Shown here in pieces: positions 1 to 7,541 of a DNA stretch of 64,000 nucleotides. Position numbers and translations under genes: made by a program. The notes under the pieces were generated by a model. The model made no database searches, had not been told where the DNA came from, and was given only the letters and a program-made list of their open reading frames with translations. Source of the DNA: Mesorhizobium sp. 1M-11 (GTDB lineage: Bacteria > Pseudomonadota > Alphaproteobacteria > Rhizobiales > Rhizobiaceae); contig NZ_LJSD01000011.1 of the NCBI RefSeq assembly GCF_001303895.1, forward strand, positions 124,001 through 188,000. Direction: 5' to 3'. The first letter of the stretch is position 1. Each line of letters starts with the position of its first letter.

Positions 1-1786
1 GTTCGGCGGCGACATGCACATCCGCGCCAAGTTCACCTGCGTCACGCATTTTCTGGCGGGCCGCCTCGTTCAACTCCCGCACCTCGGCATTGGTGTGGGT
101 GAGGATGATGCGGCTGGCGTCGGGGTGTGCCTGCCGGTCGCGGTTCCAGCGGTCGATCAACTCGCCGCGCGCCTGCTCGCGTGTTGCGGCGGCATGGACC
201 ATGCCATGCTTGTCGTAGGCGTGGATCGCATCGCCGGTTCGGCCGGTCGCCAGATCGCGCGTCGCGTCGCGCTGCCAGTCCTCGCGCTGGCGGCGCACCT
301 CGCTGATTTCCGCGCCGCCGTGACGCTCATGGATCGAGCGGAACGCCGCACCCGCCTCGATGGACTGCAACTGCTGCGGATCGCCGACCAGGACGACTTT
401 CGCGCCTGCCTCGGCGGCATGGGACAGCACGCGCTCCAACTGCCGCGTGCCGACCATGCCCGCCTCGTCGATGACAAGCACATCGCGGGATGTGAGAAGG
501 TCGTGGCCCTGCGCCCAACCATGCTCCATGCTGGCGATGGTGCGGGACGTTATGCCCGATCCGCCTTCGAGATTTTCCGCGGCGATGCCGGACAGCGCCA
601 CGCCCCGGACCTCGTAGCCCGCCGCCTCCCAAGCCTCGCGCGCCACCCCCAGCATCGCGCTCTTTCCCGTCCCGGCATAGCCGACGACAATGCCAAGATC
701 GCGTCCGTCCGTGACGTACGCCAAGGCATCGGCCTGCTCGCGGGAGAGGACAAGGCCGCGCTGTTCAGCACGTGCAAGGGCGTCGAGTCTGTCCCTGTCG
801 TTCACCTCATGGCGTTCCCGTTCGGCCATCAGTTCGGCCGCGCCGTGCATGCGCCGTTCGGCCTCGATCATGTCGCGGGTGGTGAAGCGGTCCTGCCCGG
901 CATCGTCCTTGCCAAGTTCGACAAGATCGGGCGCGCTGCGCATCGCGCCCATCACCTCGTTGAACTGGTCGATCACGTCGCTGTGCCGGTGCGCGAACAT
1001 CGCCATGTCACGCCGCGTGAAGGTGGATTGCTGCTGCGTGATCGCGTCCAGGGCGGAAGATGGATCGGCGATGATTCGCGCGCCGTTCTCGCGTGCGATA
1101 CGCCGGTGATCCTCGGCGCGGTCGGCCTCATGCCCGGCGGCTTCCATGCGCTGCGCGGGCGCGCCGATCTTTGATTGCGGCTCCAGCGCGACGCCCTGCG
1201 CCTCAAGGCTGCGGTGGTCGATCCGGGCGTCGATTTCGAGTTCGGCAAGGCGCTCGTTGACATGATCGGCCCATCGTTCGCGCCAACGCTCGACCAGCTC
1301 GGTGCGGTTCCAGTCCCGCACCTTCGGGCCAAAGCCGTTTTCGTCCACCGAGCGCATGGTCAGCATGACATGGGCATGGGGCTTGGGCTGGCCGTCCGCG
1401 CCCATATCCCAATGCACATTGAGGTCGGCGATCATGCCCTGATCCACAAACTCGGACTGCACGAAGTCGCGGGCCAGTTCGACGCCCTGCGCCTGTGTCA
1501 TCTCGCGCGGAATGGCGAACTCCACCTCGCGGCAAAGCTGCGCATCTTTTCTTTTCTCGAAGACTTCAACATCATTCCAGAGCCGCTCGCGGTCGGACCA
1601 TGCCTCCGGCGCGTTCTCCGGCAGCATGACCTCGGAATGGACGACATCGCGCTTGGCGGAAAAGTCCTGATCGCGGCCCAGCCGGTCGTCGCGCAGCCGC
1701 GAGGCCGAGCGATAGGCGGCGGCAGCGACCGCGCTGCGGCCCGCCGCGCGTCCGATGACCTGAACGGAGAAATGGTAGATCGCCAT
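1..1786 (-). CDS. traA: TraA conjugative relaxase/helicase (5' part, cut by the window edge)
   Basis: This is a Ti-type TraA: a relaxase that nicks oriT, fused to a helicase that unwinds the transferred strand. The frame stays open from the ATG at 1786 to the left edge, giving about 595 residues of a protein that is usually about 1000 or longer. The N-terminus begins MAIYHFSVQ, typical of the MobA/MobL relaxase domain, and the metal-binding histidine motif appears as HWDMGADGQPKPHAHVML. The helicase follows at roughly residues 380-520, with a Walker A motif (GYAGTGKS) and a Walker B-like motif (VIDEAGMVG), then VGDPQQLQ. Long plus-strand frames over the same bases are shadows. The gene is divergent from traC, with oriT between them, as on Agrobacterium Ti plasmids. 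The C-terminus and any downstream transfer genes lie outside the window, so I cannot tell whether the element is complete. Confidence 0.9.
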   Translation of the reverse strand, partial: MAIYHFSVQVIGRAAGRSAVAAAAYRSASRLRDDRLGRDQDFSAKRDVVHSEVMLPENAPEAWSDRERLWNDVEVFEKRKDAQLCREVEFAIPREMTQAQGVELARDFVQSEFVDQGMIADLNVHWDMGADGQPKPHAHVMLTMRSVDENGFGPKVRDWNRTELVERWRERWADHVNERLAELEIDARIDHRSLEAQGVALEPQSKIGAPAQRMEAAGHEADRAEDHRRIARENGARIIADPSSALDAITQQQSTFTRRDMAMFAHRHSDVIDQFNEVMGAMRSAPDLVELGKDDAGQDRFTTRDMIEAERRMHGAAELMAERERHEVNDRDRLDALARAEQRGLVLSREQADALAYVTDGRDLGIVVGYAGTGKSAMLGVAREAWEAAGYEVRGVALSGIAAENLEGGSGITSRTIASMEHGWAQGHDLLTSRDVLVIDEAGMVGTRQLERVLSHAAEAGAKVVLVGDPQQLQSIEAGAAFRSIHERHGGAEISEVRRQREDWQRDATRDLATGRTGDAIHAYDKHGMVHAAATREQARGELIDRWNRDRQAHPDASRIILTHTNAEVRELNEAARQKMRDAGELGADVHVAAE

Positions 1787-1800
1787 GGCGACCAACCAGA

Positions 1801-1850
1801 TACTGCCCGCAAGCGCACGTCGGAACGACGTATAAGCGCGCCCTCGAAAC
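1801..1850 (+). other. Putative origin of transfer (oriT), Q-type nic region
   Basis: In the traA-traC divergent gap an inverted repeat ACGTCG-GAA-CGACGT (1817-1831) is followed directly by ATAAGCGCGCCCTC (1832-1845). This is the layout of IncQ (RSF1010) and Ti-plasmid origins: a hairpin, then a core like TAAGTGCG/CCCT. By analogy the nick would fall between 1840 and 1841. The location between divergent traA and traC also matches Ti plasmids. The nick position is inferred. Confidence 0.8.
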
Positions 1851-1957
1851 TAATTTCTCGGGACAGTCCGCGCGGTTCCAGCCCGTCCCGGCGACCTTAC
1901 AGCATTGCGGCAGGCGCTCAACTATCATCGCCCCATCAACAGCTTATGGAGATGACA

Positions 1958-2284
1958 ATGCGCAAGCCACGGGACTTCGACGCGGAACTGAAGTCGCTCG
2001 AAGACAAGGCGCGAGACCTGAAGGCCCGAAAGGTGCAACAGCTTGGCGAGCTGGTCATTTCGACCGGCGCCGACGCCCTCGGCGCCGACGAACTGGCGGG
2101 GGCGCTGATCGTGATGGCCGAAACCAGGGATGCCGGAAAGAGGGAGGCATGGGCGAAACGCGGGGCCGCGTTCTTTCAGGGCCGGTCGCGGCGAACTGCA
2201 TCACCGTCTGACCGCGACGCTGGCGGCGCTCCGTCGCAACCGGGCGGCACGCAATCGGCATCAAGCGGCACGGGCGCGGCATGA
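1958..2284 (+). CDS. traC: Conjugal transfer protein TraC
   Basis: Small protein of 108 residues of the TraC family, found beside oriT in Ti-type transfer systems and thought to help form the relaxosome. The N-terminal half (MRKPRDFDAELKSLEDKA) is a charged helix with coiled-coil character, and a conserved LGELVISTGADAL segment follows. The start is taken at 1958 because GGAG at 1948-1951 lies at good distance; upstream in-frame ATGs at 1946 and 1952 overlap this ribosome binding site. The C-terminal third is Ser/Gly/Ala-rich and probably disordered. The stop at 2282-2284 abuts the traD start, so the pair is probably translationally coupled. Confidence 0.85.
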   Translation: MRKPRDFDAELKSLEDKARDLKARKVQQLGELVISTGADALGADELAGALIVMAETRDAGKREAWAKRGAAFFQGRSRRTASPSDRDAGGAPSQPGGTQSASSGTGAA

Positions 2285-2285
2285 C

Positions 2286-2552
2286 ATGCGGACATGGCAG
2301 GTCGAGCGCCGCAAACGTACCCGGCATCTGATCGAACTCGGCGGTCTCGTCGTTAAGGCCGGGATCGTGGACCTGACCGGCGACGACCGCGCCGTCATCT
2401 ATGGGGCGCTGCTCTGGGCGGCCGACAAGCTCAAAAGCGACGAGCGCGAGAAGGCGTTGGCGCTCTGGACCGCGAAAGGGAAGCAGGCGTTTGAGGCTGA
2501 GCGCGCCAGCACGAATCCCACCACCGCACAGGACCAGTCCGATGGGGCGTGA
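2286..2552 (+). CDS. traD: Conjugal transfer protein TraD
   Basis: An 88-residue protein of the rhizobial/agrobacterial TraD family, an accessory protein of DNA processing at oriT. It is recognised by MRTWQVERRKRTRHLIELG and the hydrophobic stretch ALLWAADKL. The start at 2286 lies one base after the traC stop, in the usual traC-traD order. In Ti-type systems the coupling protein gene traG comes next; here a long palindrome and a gene on the opposite strand follow. A longer frame reaching back to 2130 only overlaps traC and is not used. Confidence 0.85.
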   Translation: MRTWQVERRKRTRHLIELGGLVVKAGIVDLTGDDRAVIYGALLWAADKLKSDEREKALALWTAKGKQAFEAERASTNPTTAQDQSDGA

Positions 2553-2604
2553 GCGATGGCGGGCGGCGCGGAGACCTATATATCGCAGCGCCGCCCGCCA
2601 TCGC
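2553..2604. repeat. 17-bp perfect inverted repeat after traD
   Basis: GCGATGGCGGGCGGCGC (2553-2569) is repeated in inverse at 2588-2604 around an 18-base, AT-richer loop. It starts on the base after the traD stop and lies between convergent traD and the DUF1223 gene, so it could be a bidirectional terminator. Neither arm is followed by a clear T-run. It also marks the border between transfer genes and chromosomal-type genes. Confidence 0.7.
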
Positions 2605-2653
2605 GCGCACTCTTCCGATGTGTCCCAAGTAGCGATCCCTTTGGGTCAGTCGG

Positions 2654-3358
2654 TCAGTCGGTGACCGCCGCAAGGATGGGACCCCCGTCGGCAGCCTGCA
2701 CCAAGATGGCAGTCCTCAGGCCGGACTGGGCAGCCGGCAAGGCGAGTGTCGTCGCCTTACCCGTCCAGTGACCCAGTCTCGTCAGACTTTTCACGACATT
2801 GGCATGCGGTAACGTGCGGCCGGTATTCTCGCCCCGTACCACTGGCACCTCGATGACTCCCGGCTGGTAGCGCACCAACCAAATATCGGCCCAGCGCCCG
2901 GGTGTGCTGCTGGAGCCGATGTGCACCGCTCCGTCGGCCAGAGACACAGGCGGCCCGTCTGTCCGCGCCCTGCCGATCAGGTTCTCGATGTCCGAGAGCC
3001 GATTGCCGACCGTATCCTCGCTTCCGTTCACGACGATCTGCGGCGTGAACGGACCCCTGTTGCCAAGAGGCGCCTCGTAGGCGACCTGGCGCTCCGTGAA
3101 CTCCTCACGCGCGAAAACGTCCTTCCAGCCGAGATAGTCCCAATAGGTGACGCCGAACGACAGCGCCAATACGCCTTGCCGATCCCTCAGCTTGATCAGA
3201 TTGGCGTTGGCCGGAGGACAGGACGAGCAGCCCTGGCTGGTGAAGAGCTCGACGACGGTCAGCCGCCCTGTTTCCTCGGCATATGACGTCGTCACTGAAA
3301 GCGCGAGCATGGCCATGGCTGCGGCGGGCAGGCCGTATCCCGTCATTCGTCTCATCAT
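2654..3358 (-). CDS. DUF1223 secreted thioredoxin-fold protein
   Basis: A 234-residue exported protein of the DUF1223 family. Residues 1-27 form a signal peptide ending SYA-EE. The conserved family motif follows: VVELFTSQGCSSCPPAN, where the CxxC pair sits in a thioredoxin-like fold. The partner motif TPQIVVNG occurs near residue 108. The reaction is unknown; a role in periplasmic thiol or metal handling is inferred from the CxxC pair. A strong ribosome binding site (GGAGGTAAGC) precedes the ATG at 3358. It lies 54 bases after doxX on the same strand, so it is probably the last gene of the bufferin operon. Confidence 0.85.
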   Translation of the reverse strand: MMRRMTGYGLPAAAMAMLALSVTTSYAEETGRLTVVELFTSQGCSSCPPANANLIKLRDRQGVLALSFGVTYWDYLGWKDVFAREEFTERQVAYEAPLGNRGPFTPQIVVNGSEDTVGNRLSDIENLIGRARTDGPPVSLADGAVHIGSSSTPGRWADIWLVRYQPGVIEVPVVRGENTGRTLPHANVVKSLTRLGHWTGKATTLALPAAQSGLRTAILVQAADGGPILAAVTD

Positions 3359-3412
3359 GCTTACCTCCGATTGGCTGGTGGCGCTTCGCGCTTCGTTGCC
3401 GCAGAATGTTCT

Positions 3413-3934
3413 TCAGGTGGTGCCATGGCCTTTTCCGATCCGAGCAATCCAGTTGTCGATGGAAAGCCGCCCGGGTCCCCACGCCATGATGCCGAGCGCC
3501 ATCGCGGCCCAGGTGAGATGGATCGGCCAGCCATCGGGTACGGTTAGCTCGACGACGATGGTCATCAGGAGCAGCCCGAGTGCGGCGAAGCGAGTCGCCA
3601 AGCCGAGAACCAGAAGAATTGGAAAGACGATTTCCCCTGACCCTGACAGGAACGCCATCACTGCCGGCGCCGGGAAGGAATAGGGGCCGCCCGGCAGATG
3701 CAGCTTGAACTCATCGCTGAAGAGATAGATCGCGGTATCGTTGAGCTGCAGGAAGCCATCCCATTTCAGGATCCCGGACTTCCAGAACGGCACGGCCAAC
3801 GCCAGACGCATCACAAACTGGACAAGGGACGGCTGCGCAATCGTCCGAACGACGGCGATTCCTCTCCCCACGAGGTCGGTCACACGTTTGACCTTACCGT
3901 CGGTGGCGGCACTGTTGTCCGTAGCCATCGTCAC
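3413..3934 (-). CDS. DoxX-family membrane protein of the bufferin operon
   Basis: A 173-residue DoxX/DUF-type inner membrane protein. After a soluble N-terminus of about 40 residues come four hydrophobic segments, including QFVMRLALAVPFWKSGILKW (typical of DoxX), FPILLVLGLATRFAALGLLL and IHLTWAAMALGIMAWGPG. Its ATG overlaps the stop of the preceding DUF2063 gene by four bases (ATGA), so translation is probably coupled. DoxX proteins are regular members of DUF2282-DUF692-DUF2063 clusters (bufferin or gig operons), where their role is not settled; involvement in membrane redox or metal export is only a guess. Confidence 0.85.
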   Translation of the reverse strand: MTMATDNSAATDGKVKRVTDLVGRGIAVVRTIAQPSLVQFVMRLALAVPFWKSGILKWDGFLQLNDTAIYLFSDEFKLHLPGGPYSFPAPAVMAFLSGSGEIVFPILLVLGLATRFAALGLLLMTIVVELTVPDGWPIHLTWAAMALGIMAWGPGRLSIDNWIARIGKGHGTT

Positions 3935-4737
3935 GATGGTTCTCCAATCTTGATGGCGGTGAATGTGCCTGCCTCGATCATCCCCTTCAGGTTGAGCGGG
4001 AGGTCGAAGTCGGGATGCATCGCCTGAGCGGCCACGGCGGCTGCTCCCAGCGGCTCACCCGTGATCAACTGCTCCAGGAAAGACGCTCCGCCGGCGGGAA
4101 GCCGGCGCACGACGACGTCGAGATCGGGTCGTGTGATCAACGCATCCTCGGCGATAGCGGCGTCGATTTTCCCGACGGGCTCCGTGCCACGGTTAGCCGC
4201 GAAGATGGTCACGGCTGCATAGTGCGACCGAACGATCCGCGTCGCCGGGTGGGGCGTGAATGTGATCTCCCCCAGCCTCTCGGGCGGGACGGAGGCGAGG
4301 GCCTCCGCCGGAAGCGGCTCGGCGTCGGCTGCATGGTAGGCGTCCAGCCAGACCCGTTCGATGCGCGCCGTGTCGGCGAGCCAAGGCATCGCCCGCGCGT
4401 ATTCGTAATGTTCGATGAAGGCCGGAAAATCCCGACCATACTCGAACAGCAGTGGCGAGCTGGGCGGTGTCTCGCGGATATGAAAGCGAGCCATCGCGCG
4501 AAAGAATTCCACGCCTGTGATGCGCTCGACGGCCGGAAAGACCGCCGCTAAGGCATCAATCAGGCTGACGGTGACGTTGTTGCGGTAAACGTTGTAGCGC
4601 TGGACGGCGGCCTTGCCGTTCGGACCCGCGACAATTGCCGGCGTATCTCGATCCGGATTTATCAGCGCCGCCGAGAACGCCGCCGCATAGGATGTCCGAT
4701 CCTGCGCCCGGTCACGAGGCAGATACTCAAGCAGCAT
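3931..4737 (-). CDS. bufC: DUF2063 protein BufC, partner of the MNIO enzyme
   Basis: A 268-residue DUF2063 ('putative DNA-binding domain') protein. The family motif is present near the N-terminus: AAFSAALINPDRDTPA, then YNVYRNNVTVSLIDALAAVFP. In bufferin and related RiPP systems DUF2063 proteins work with the DUF692 enzyme, probably presenting the precursor peptide to it; the old DNA-binding label has little support. The start overlaps the end of bufB by 11 bases and the stop overlaps doxX by four, so the three genes form a tight translational unit. No membrane segment or signal peptide is visible, consistent with cytoplasmic maturation. Confidence 0.88.
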   Translation of the reverse strand: MLLEYLPRDRAQDRTSYAAAFSAALINPDRDTPAIVAGPNGKAAVQRYNVYRNNVTVSLIDALAAVFPAVERITGVEFFRAMARFHIRETPPSSPLLFEYGRDFPAFIEHYEYARAMPWLADTARIERVWLDAYHAADAEPLPAEALASVPPERLGEITFTPHPATRIVRSHYAAVTIFAANRGTEPVGKIDAAIAEDALITRPDLDVVVRRLPAGGASFLEQLITGEPLGAAAVAAQAMHPDFDLPLNLKGMIEAGTFTAIKIGEPS

Positions 4738-5650
4738 GGCTCTGGTCCGGCAAAGAGACGGCCTGGTGACGGTCGAGGATGGCCTGGGCGGCGCTCGCCT
4801 CGGCTTTCAGAATCGGCCAGTCGGGAATGTTGCTGTCCCATTCGATGAGGGTCGGGATCGGACCGCATTTCCCGATCACGATCTCGAAAAGTTTCCATAC
4901 GGCATCCGCGACCGGCCCGTCGTGGCTGTCGATGAGCAGGAGGTCACCCTCGTCGTCTGCCTGCTCGGCATGGCCGGCGAGGTGGATTTCCCCGACGCGC
5001 GAAAGAGCGAAATCCGACAGATATTCGAGCGCCGAAAAGCCGTGATTGGTCGCTGAGACGAAGACATTGTTGATGTCGAGCAGCAGGCCGCATCCGGTGC
5101 GTTGGGCCACGGCACGGATGAATTCGGTTTCGTTCATGGTCGATTCGCGAAAGATGACATAGGTCGACGGATTCTCGAGCAACATCGGGCGACCGATCGT
5201 CTCCTGCACCTCGTCGATGTGCTCGCATACGCGGGCAAGCGTGGCTTCGGTGTAGGGCAATGGCAGGAGATCGTTGTAATAGGCCGTTTCGTGCGTTGAC
5301 CAGGCCAGATGTTCGGACACGAGCGCCGGTTCGTAGCGCTCGACGAGGCTCTGAAAGCGTTCGAGATGAGCTTTGTCGAGCGGTTGCGGTGCCCCGAGCG
5401 ACATACACACCCCGTGCAGCGAGACGGGATTGTCGCGCCGGATCGTTTCCAGCGCTCGATGAGGCTGGCCGCCTGCGCCCATATGATTCTCGGCGTGGAT
5501 CTCGAAAAAGCCCGTTGGTTTGCCATCGGCAAGGATGGCCGGCAAATGCTCGTGCTTGAAGCTTGTGCCCGCAAGCCCGGCGACCGGGTGCACCGGAAAG
5601 CGGAGAGTACGTGCCGCGGACGCTGCGACGCGGTTGAGGTTGGCGTTCAT
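4727..5650 (-). CDS. bufB: DUF692 (MNIO) multinuclear iron oxidase BufB
   Basis: A 307-residue TIM-barrel DUF692 protein of the MNIO family (relatives MbnB, TglH, ChrH). These enzymes use two or three non-haem irons to oxidise cysteines in a precursor peptide, giving oxazolone/thioamide, thiooxazole or related groups. Candidate metal ligands are visible along the barrel: FEIHAENHMG near residue 50, SLHGVCMSLG, VSEHLAWS, MLLENPS, LLLDINNVFVSATNHG, IHLAGHAE, LIDSHDGPV and TLIEWDSNIP. In bufferin systems it converts cysteines of the DUF2282 precursor into thiooxazoles that bind copper. It lies 39 bases after bufA and overlaps bufC. The specific chemistry here is inferred from the family. Confidence 0.92.
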   Translation of the reverse strand: MNANLNRVAASAARTLRFPVHPVAGLAGTSFKHEHLPAILADGKPTGFFEIHAENHMGAGGQPHRALETIRRDNPVSLHGVCMSLGAPQPLDKAHLERFQSLVERYEPALVSEHLAWSTHETAYYNDLLPLPYTEATLARVCEHIDEVQETIGRPMLLENPSTYVIFRESTMNETEFIRAVAQRTGCGLLLDINNVFVSATNHGFSALEYLSDFALSRVGEIHLAGHAEQADDEGDLLLIDSHDGPVADAVWKLFEIVIGKCGPIPTLIEWDSNIPDWPILKAEASAAQAILDRHQAVSLPDQSHAA

Positions 5651-5689
5651 GGCAGCTCTCCCTTTCCGGTGACTTGCCGCAGTTTCGTG

Positions 5690-6001
5690 TTAGGATTCGA
5701 TCGGTTTCAGCGAGCCATGCTTGCCGTTCGGCAGTTCGATCGACTCGCAGGTTCCGCCGGCTACGAACTTCCAGGCATTGCCCTGGAAATCGACGGTCGA
5801 GGTGCCCTGGCAGGTGGTGCCGGGGCCGGCGGCGCAGTCGTTCTGGGCCTTCAGCGCAACGCCGTAACACTTCTCCTTGCCGGCAGCGGTGGCGGCCTTG
5901 CCCTCCGCCTCCGTCAGCGGCCCGGCGACCGCGAAGGAGGAAAGTGCCGTGGCCACGGCAGTGGCAAGAACAGCTGCGTTGACGGTGGCTTTGACAGACA
6001 T
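5690..6001 (-). CDS. bufA: Bufferin precursor BufA (DUF2282)
   Basis: A 103-residue DUF2282 protein, the substrate peptide of this operon. Residues 1-26 are a Sec-type signal peptide ending SFAVA, which is unusual for a RiPP precursor but characteristic of bufferins. The mature part carries four cysteines at about residues 45, 56, 64 and 85 (KEKCYGV, NDCAAG, TTCQG, GTCES), the expected DUF2282 pattern. In characterised members the two central cysteines are turned into thiooxazoles by BufB, while the outer pair can form a disulfide; the exported product buffers copper in the periplasm. The start at 6001 is preferred over an upstream ATG at 6031 because the signal peptide then starts cleanly. 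It is the first gene of the leftward operon, under a SigF-type promoter. Confidence 0.9.
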   Translation of the reverse strand: MSVKATVNAAVLATAVATALSSFAVAGPLTEAEGKAATAAGKEKCYGVALKAQNDCAAGPGTTCQGTSTVDFQGNAWKFVAGGTCESIELPNGKHGSLKPIES

Positions 6002-6060
6002 GGCTTTATCTCCGATTTGTTTCTCTCTCATGCGTCCCTGTGGCGACGCACGTGAGCGAA

Positions 6061-6086
6061 TTCGGCAGCAAGCGGCGGCGTGTTAC
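6061..6086 (-). promoter_or_regulatory. SigF-type ECF promoter of the buf operon
   Basis: On the minus strand GTAAC (6082-6086) and CGAA (6061-6064) are separated by 17 bases, about 60 bases upstream of the bufA ATG. The same motif and spacing occur in front of the divergent sigF gene, and resemble the GTAAC/CGAA promoters of Caulobacter SigF. Recognition by the neighbouring sigma factor is inferred. Confidence 0.75.
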
Positions 6087-6160
6087 TGCGCGCGGTGAAC
6101 ACGAATTCGTGAAGGATTGGCGAACGAGCAGATTGGACACATGTCTATTCTGCGCTGGAT

Positions 6161-6186
6161 GTAACAAAGTGGAGATCTGGAGCGAA
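6161..6186 (+). promoter_or_regulatory. SigF-type ECF promoter of sigF-nrsF (autoregulatory)
   Basis: GTAAC (6161-6165), 17 bases, then CGAA (6183-6186). It matches the promoter of the divergent buf operon in both half-elements and in spacing. The sigF start codon lies about 20 bases downstream, so the leader would be very short. Confidence 0.75.
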
Positions 6187-6205
6187 TCCCAAAGAGGCGG
6201 AAGGT

Positions 6206-6754
6206 TTGAACAACAAGCAGGAGAATAACCTTGCCGGGCTGTTGCGCGCCGCAATTGAAGGGGATGCACGAGCCTATGATGTGTTTCTCCGGCAGGCAGC
6301 GAAGCTCGTTCGCGCCTTTGCCGCGCGGCGGATCGTTGATGGCAGCTTGAACCCAGAGGATATTGTGCAGGAAACACTGCTTGCAATTCACCTGAAGCGG
6401 CACAGCTGGCGCGCGGACTCACCGGTCATGCCCTGGCTCTATGCCATTGCCCGCTACAAGCTGATCGATGCTTTTCGCCGCCGCGGCCGGCATGTGGAGA
6501 TCGACATCGATGAGATCGCACAGAGCATGGCCGCGCCTGAGGTCGAGACGCTTGCGAGCTGGGAAGTGGAGCGGGCGCTTGCAATGCTTTCGCCAAACCA
6601 GCGCTCCGTCGTCGCGGTCATCTGTGTTGACGGGCACTCCATCGGCGACGCGGCGAGGGACCTTGGTATGAGCGAAGGGGCGGTCAGGGTCGCCCTGCAT
6701 CGCGGCCTTGCTGCGATTGCAAGACATTTCGGCAAGAGGTCCGAGCGCGACTGA
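6206..6754 (+). CDS. sigF: ECF sigma factor of the SigF type
   Basis: A 182-residue extracytoplasmic-function sigma factor. The sigma-2 region spans about residues 25-95, with PEDIVQETLLAIH and the promoter-melting segment PWLYAIARYKLIDAFRRRGR. The sigma-4 region spans about 120-175, with LSPNQRSVVAVICVDGHS and the helix-turn-helix IGDAARDLGMSEGAVRVALH. Translation most likely starts at the TTG at 6206, after AGAGGCGGAAGG. The gene for a six-helix anti-sigma factor begins one base after its stop. In Caulobacter a SigF/NrsF pair controls DUF2282-DUF692 operons in response to copper, chromate and other metals; the same gene neighbourhood and matching promoters here support the same role. Confidence 0.9.
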   Translation: MNNKQENNLAGLLRAAIEGDARAYDVFLRQAAKLVRAFAARRIVDGSLNPEDIVQETLLAIHLKRHSWRADSPVMPWLYAIARYKLIDAFRRRGRHVEIDIDEIAQSMAAPEVETLASWEVERALAMLSPNQRSVVAVICVDGHSIGDAARDLGMSEGAVRVALHRGLAAIARHFGKRSERD

Positions 6755-6755
6755 A

Positions 6756-7394
6756 ATGGATACGAACAAGCTCGTCGAGGCGCTCGTCGCCGACATCCGT
6801 AAGCCGGGACCGTCGCTTGCCGGTCTCTGGTGGACGGCCGCCGTGTTCGCCACCCTGCTTGCCGGCGTTGTCTTCTTCATCACCCTCGGGCCGCGGCCGG
6901 ACATCGCGGAGGCGGCCGAGACCCCGCGCTTTCTTTTCAAATTCGCCGTCACGATGGCGCTTGCTACGGCAGCCTTCGGTGCCGCGCGGGCGCTGTCGCG
7001 CCCAGGCAGTGACTGGCGTCATACGATGGTCTATCTCATCGCGGCACCGGCCATGCTCCTTGCAGCGGTCGCGGTCGAGCTTGTCCTCGTGCCGCCAACG
7101 CTGTGGGGGACACGGCTTGTGGGCACCAACAGCCTCGTGTGCCTCACCTTCATCCCGCTGATCGGGGCGGGACCGCTTGTCGTCTTCCTCGCAGTGCTCC
7201 GCCACGGCGCGCCCACGTGTCCGCGCCTGGCGGGAGCCGTCGCCGGGCTGCTTGCGGGCGGCATCGCCGCCACCTTCTACGCCGCCCAATGCATAGACGA
7301 TTCGCCGCTGTTCGTTGTCACCTGGTACCCAATCGCGATAGGCCTACTTGCCGGCCTTGGCGCACTCGCCGGAGAGCGTATCTTGCGTTGGTAA
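6756..7394 (+). CDS. nrsF: NrsF-type membrane anti-sigma factor (DUF1109)
   Basis: A 212-residue integral membrane protein of the NrsF/DUF1109 family. About 25 cytoplasmic residues (MDTNKLVEALVADI) are followed by six predicted helices, among them LAGLWWTAAVFATLLAGVVF, MVYLIAAPAMLLAAVAVELV and PIAIGLLAGLGALAG. The family holds its sigma factor at the membrane and releases it under metal stress. Conserved cysteines linked to sensing in Caulobacter NrsF have likely counterparts here in NSLVCLTF and YAAQCIDD. The ATG at 6756 lies one base after the sigF stop, so the pair is co-transcribed and probably coupled. Confidence 0.88.
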   Translation: MDTNKLVEALVADIRKPGPSLAGLWWTAAVFATLLAGVVFFITLGPRPDIAEAAETPRFLFKFAVTMALATAAFGAARALSRPGSDWRHTMVYLIAAPAMLLAAVAVELVLVPPTLWGTRLVGTNSLVCLTFIPLIGAGPLVVFLAVLRHGAPTCPRLAGAVAGLLAGGIAATFYAAQCIDDSPLFVVTWYPIAIGLLAGLGALAGERILRW

Positions 7395-7541
7395 TCTCCG
7401 CCATTCACGGCGGGATCAAGCAGCTTCACATTGAAGCCATCAGGCAGGCGCACTATCCGTCCTCGAAATGAATGCGAGGCAAATCTCGCTGTCATCACAC
7501 TGCAGCCATCGTGCTTTGGGGATTGGATAACCGTCCAAGAC

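Noticed and set aside
14..1957. Two long plus-strand open frames covering the traA region.
   Set aside because: The minus strand over the same bases encodes an uninterrupted TraA with relaxase and helicase motifs; the plus frames have no family character. Only the 3' end of the second frame (from 1958) is real, as traC.
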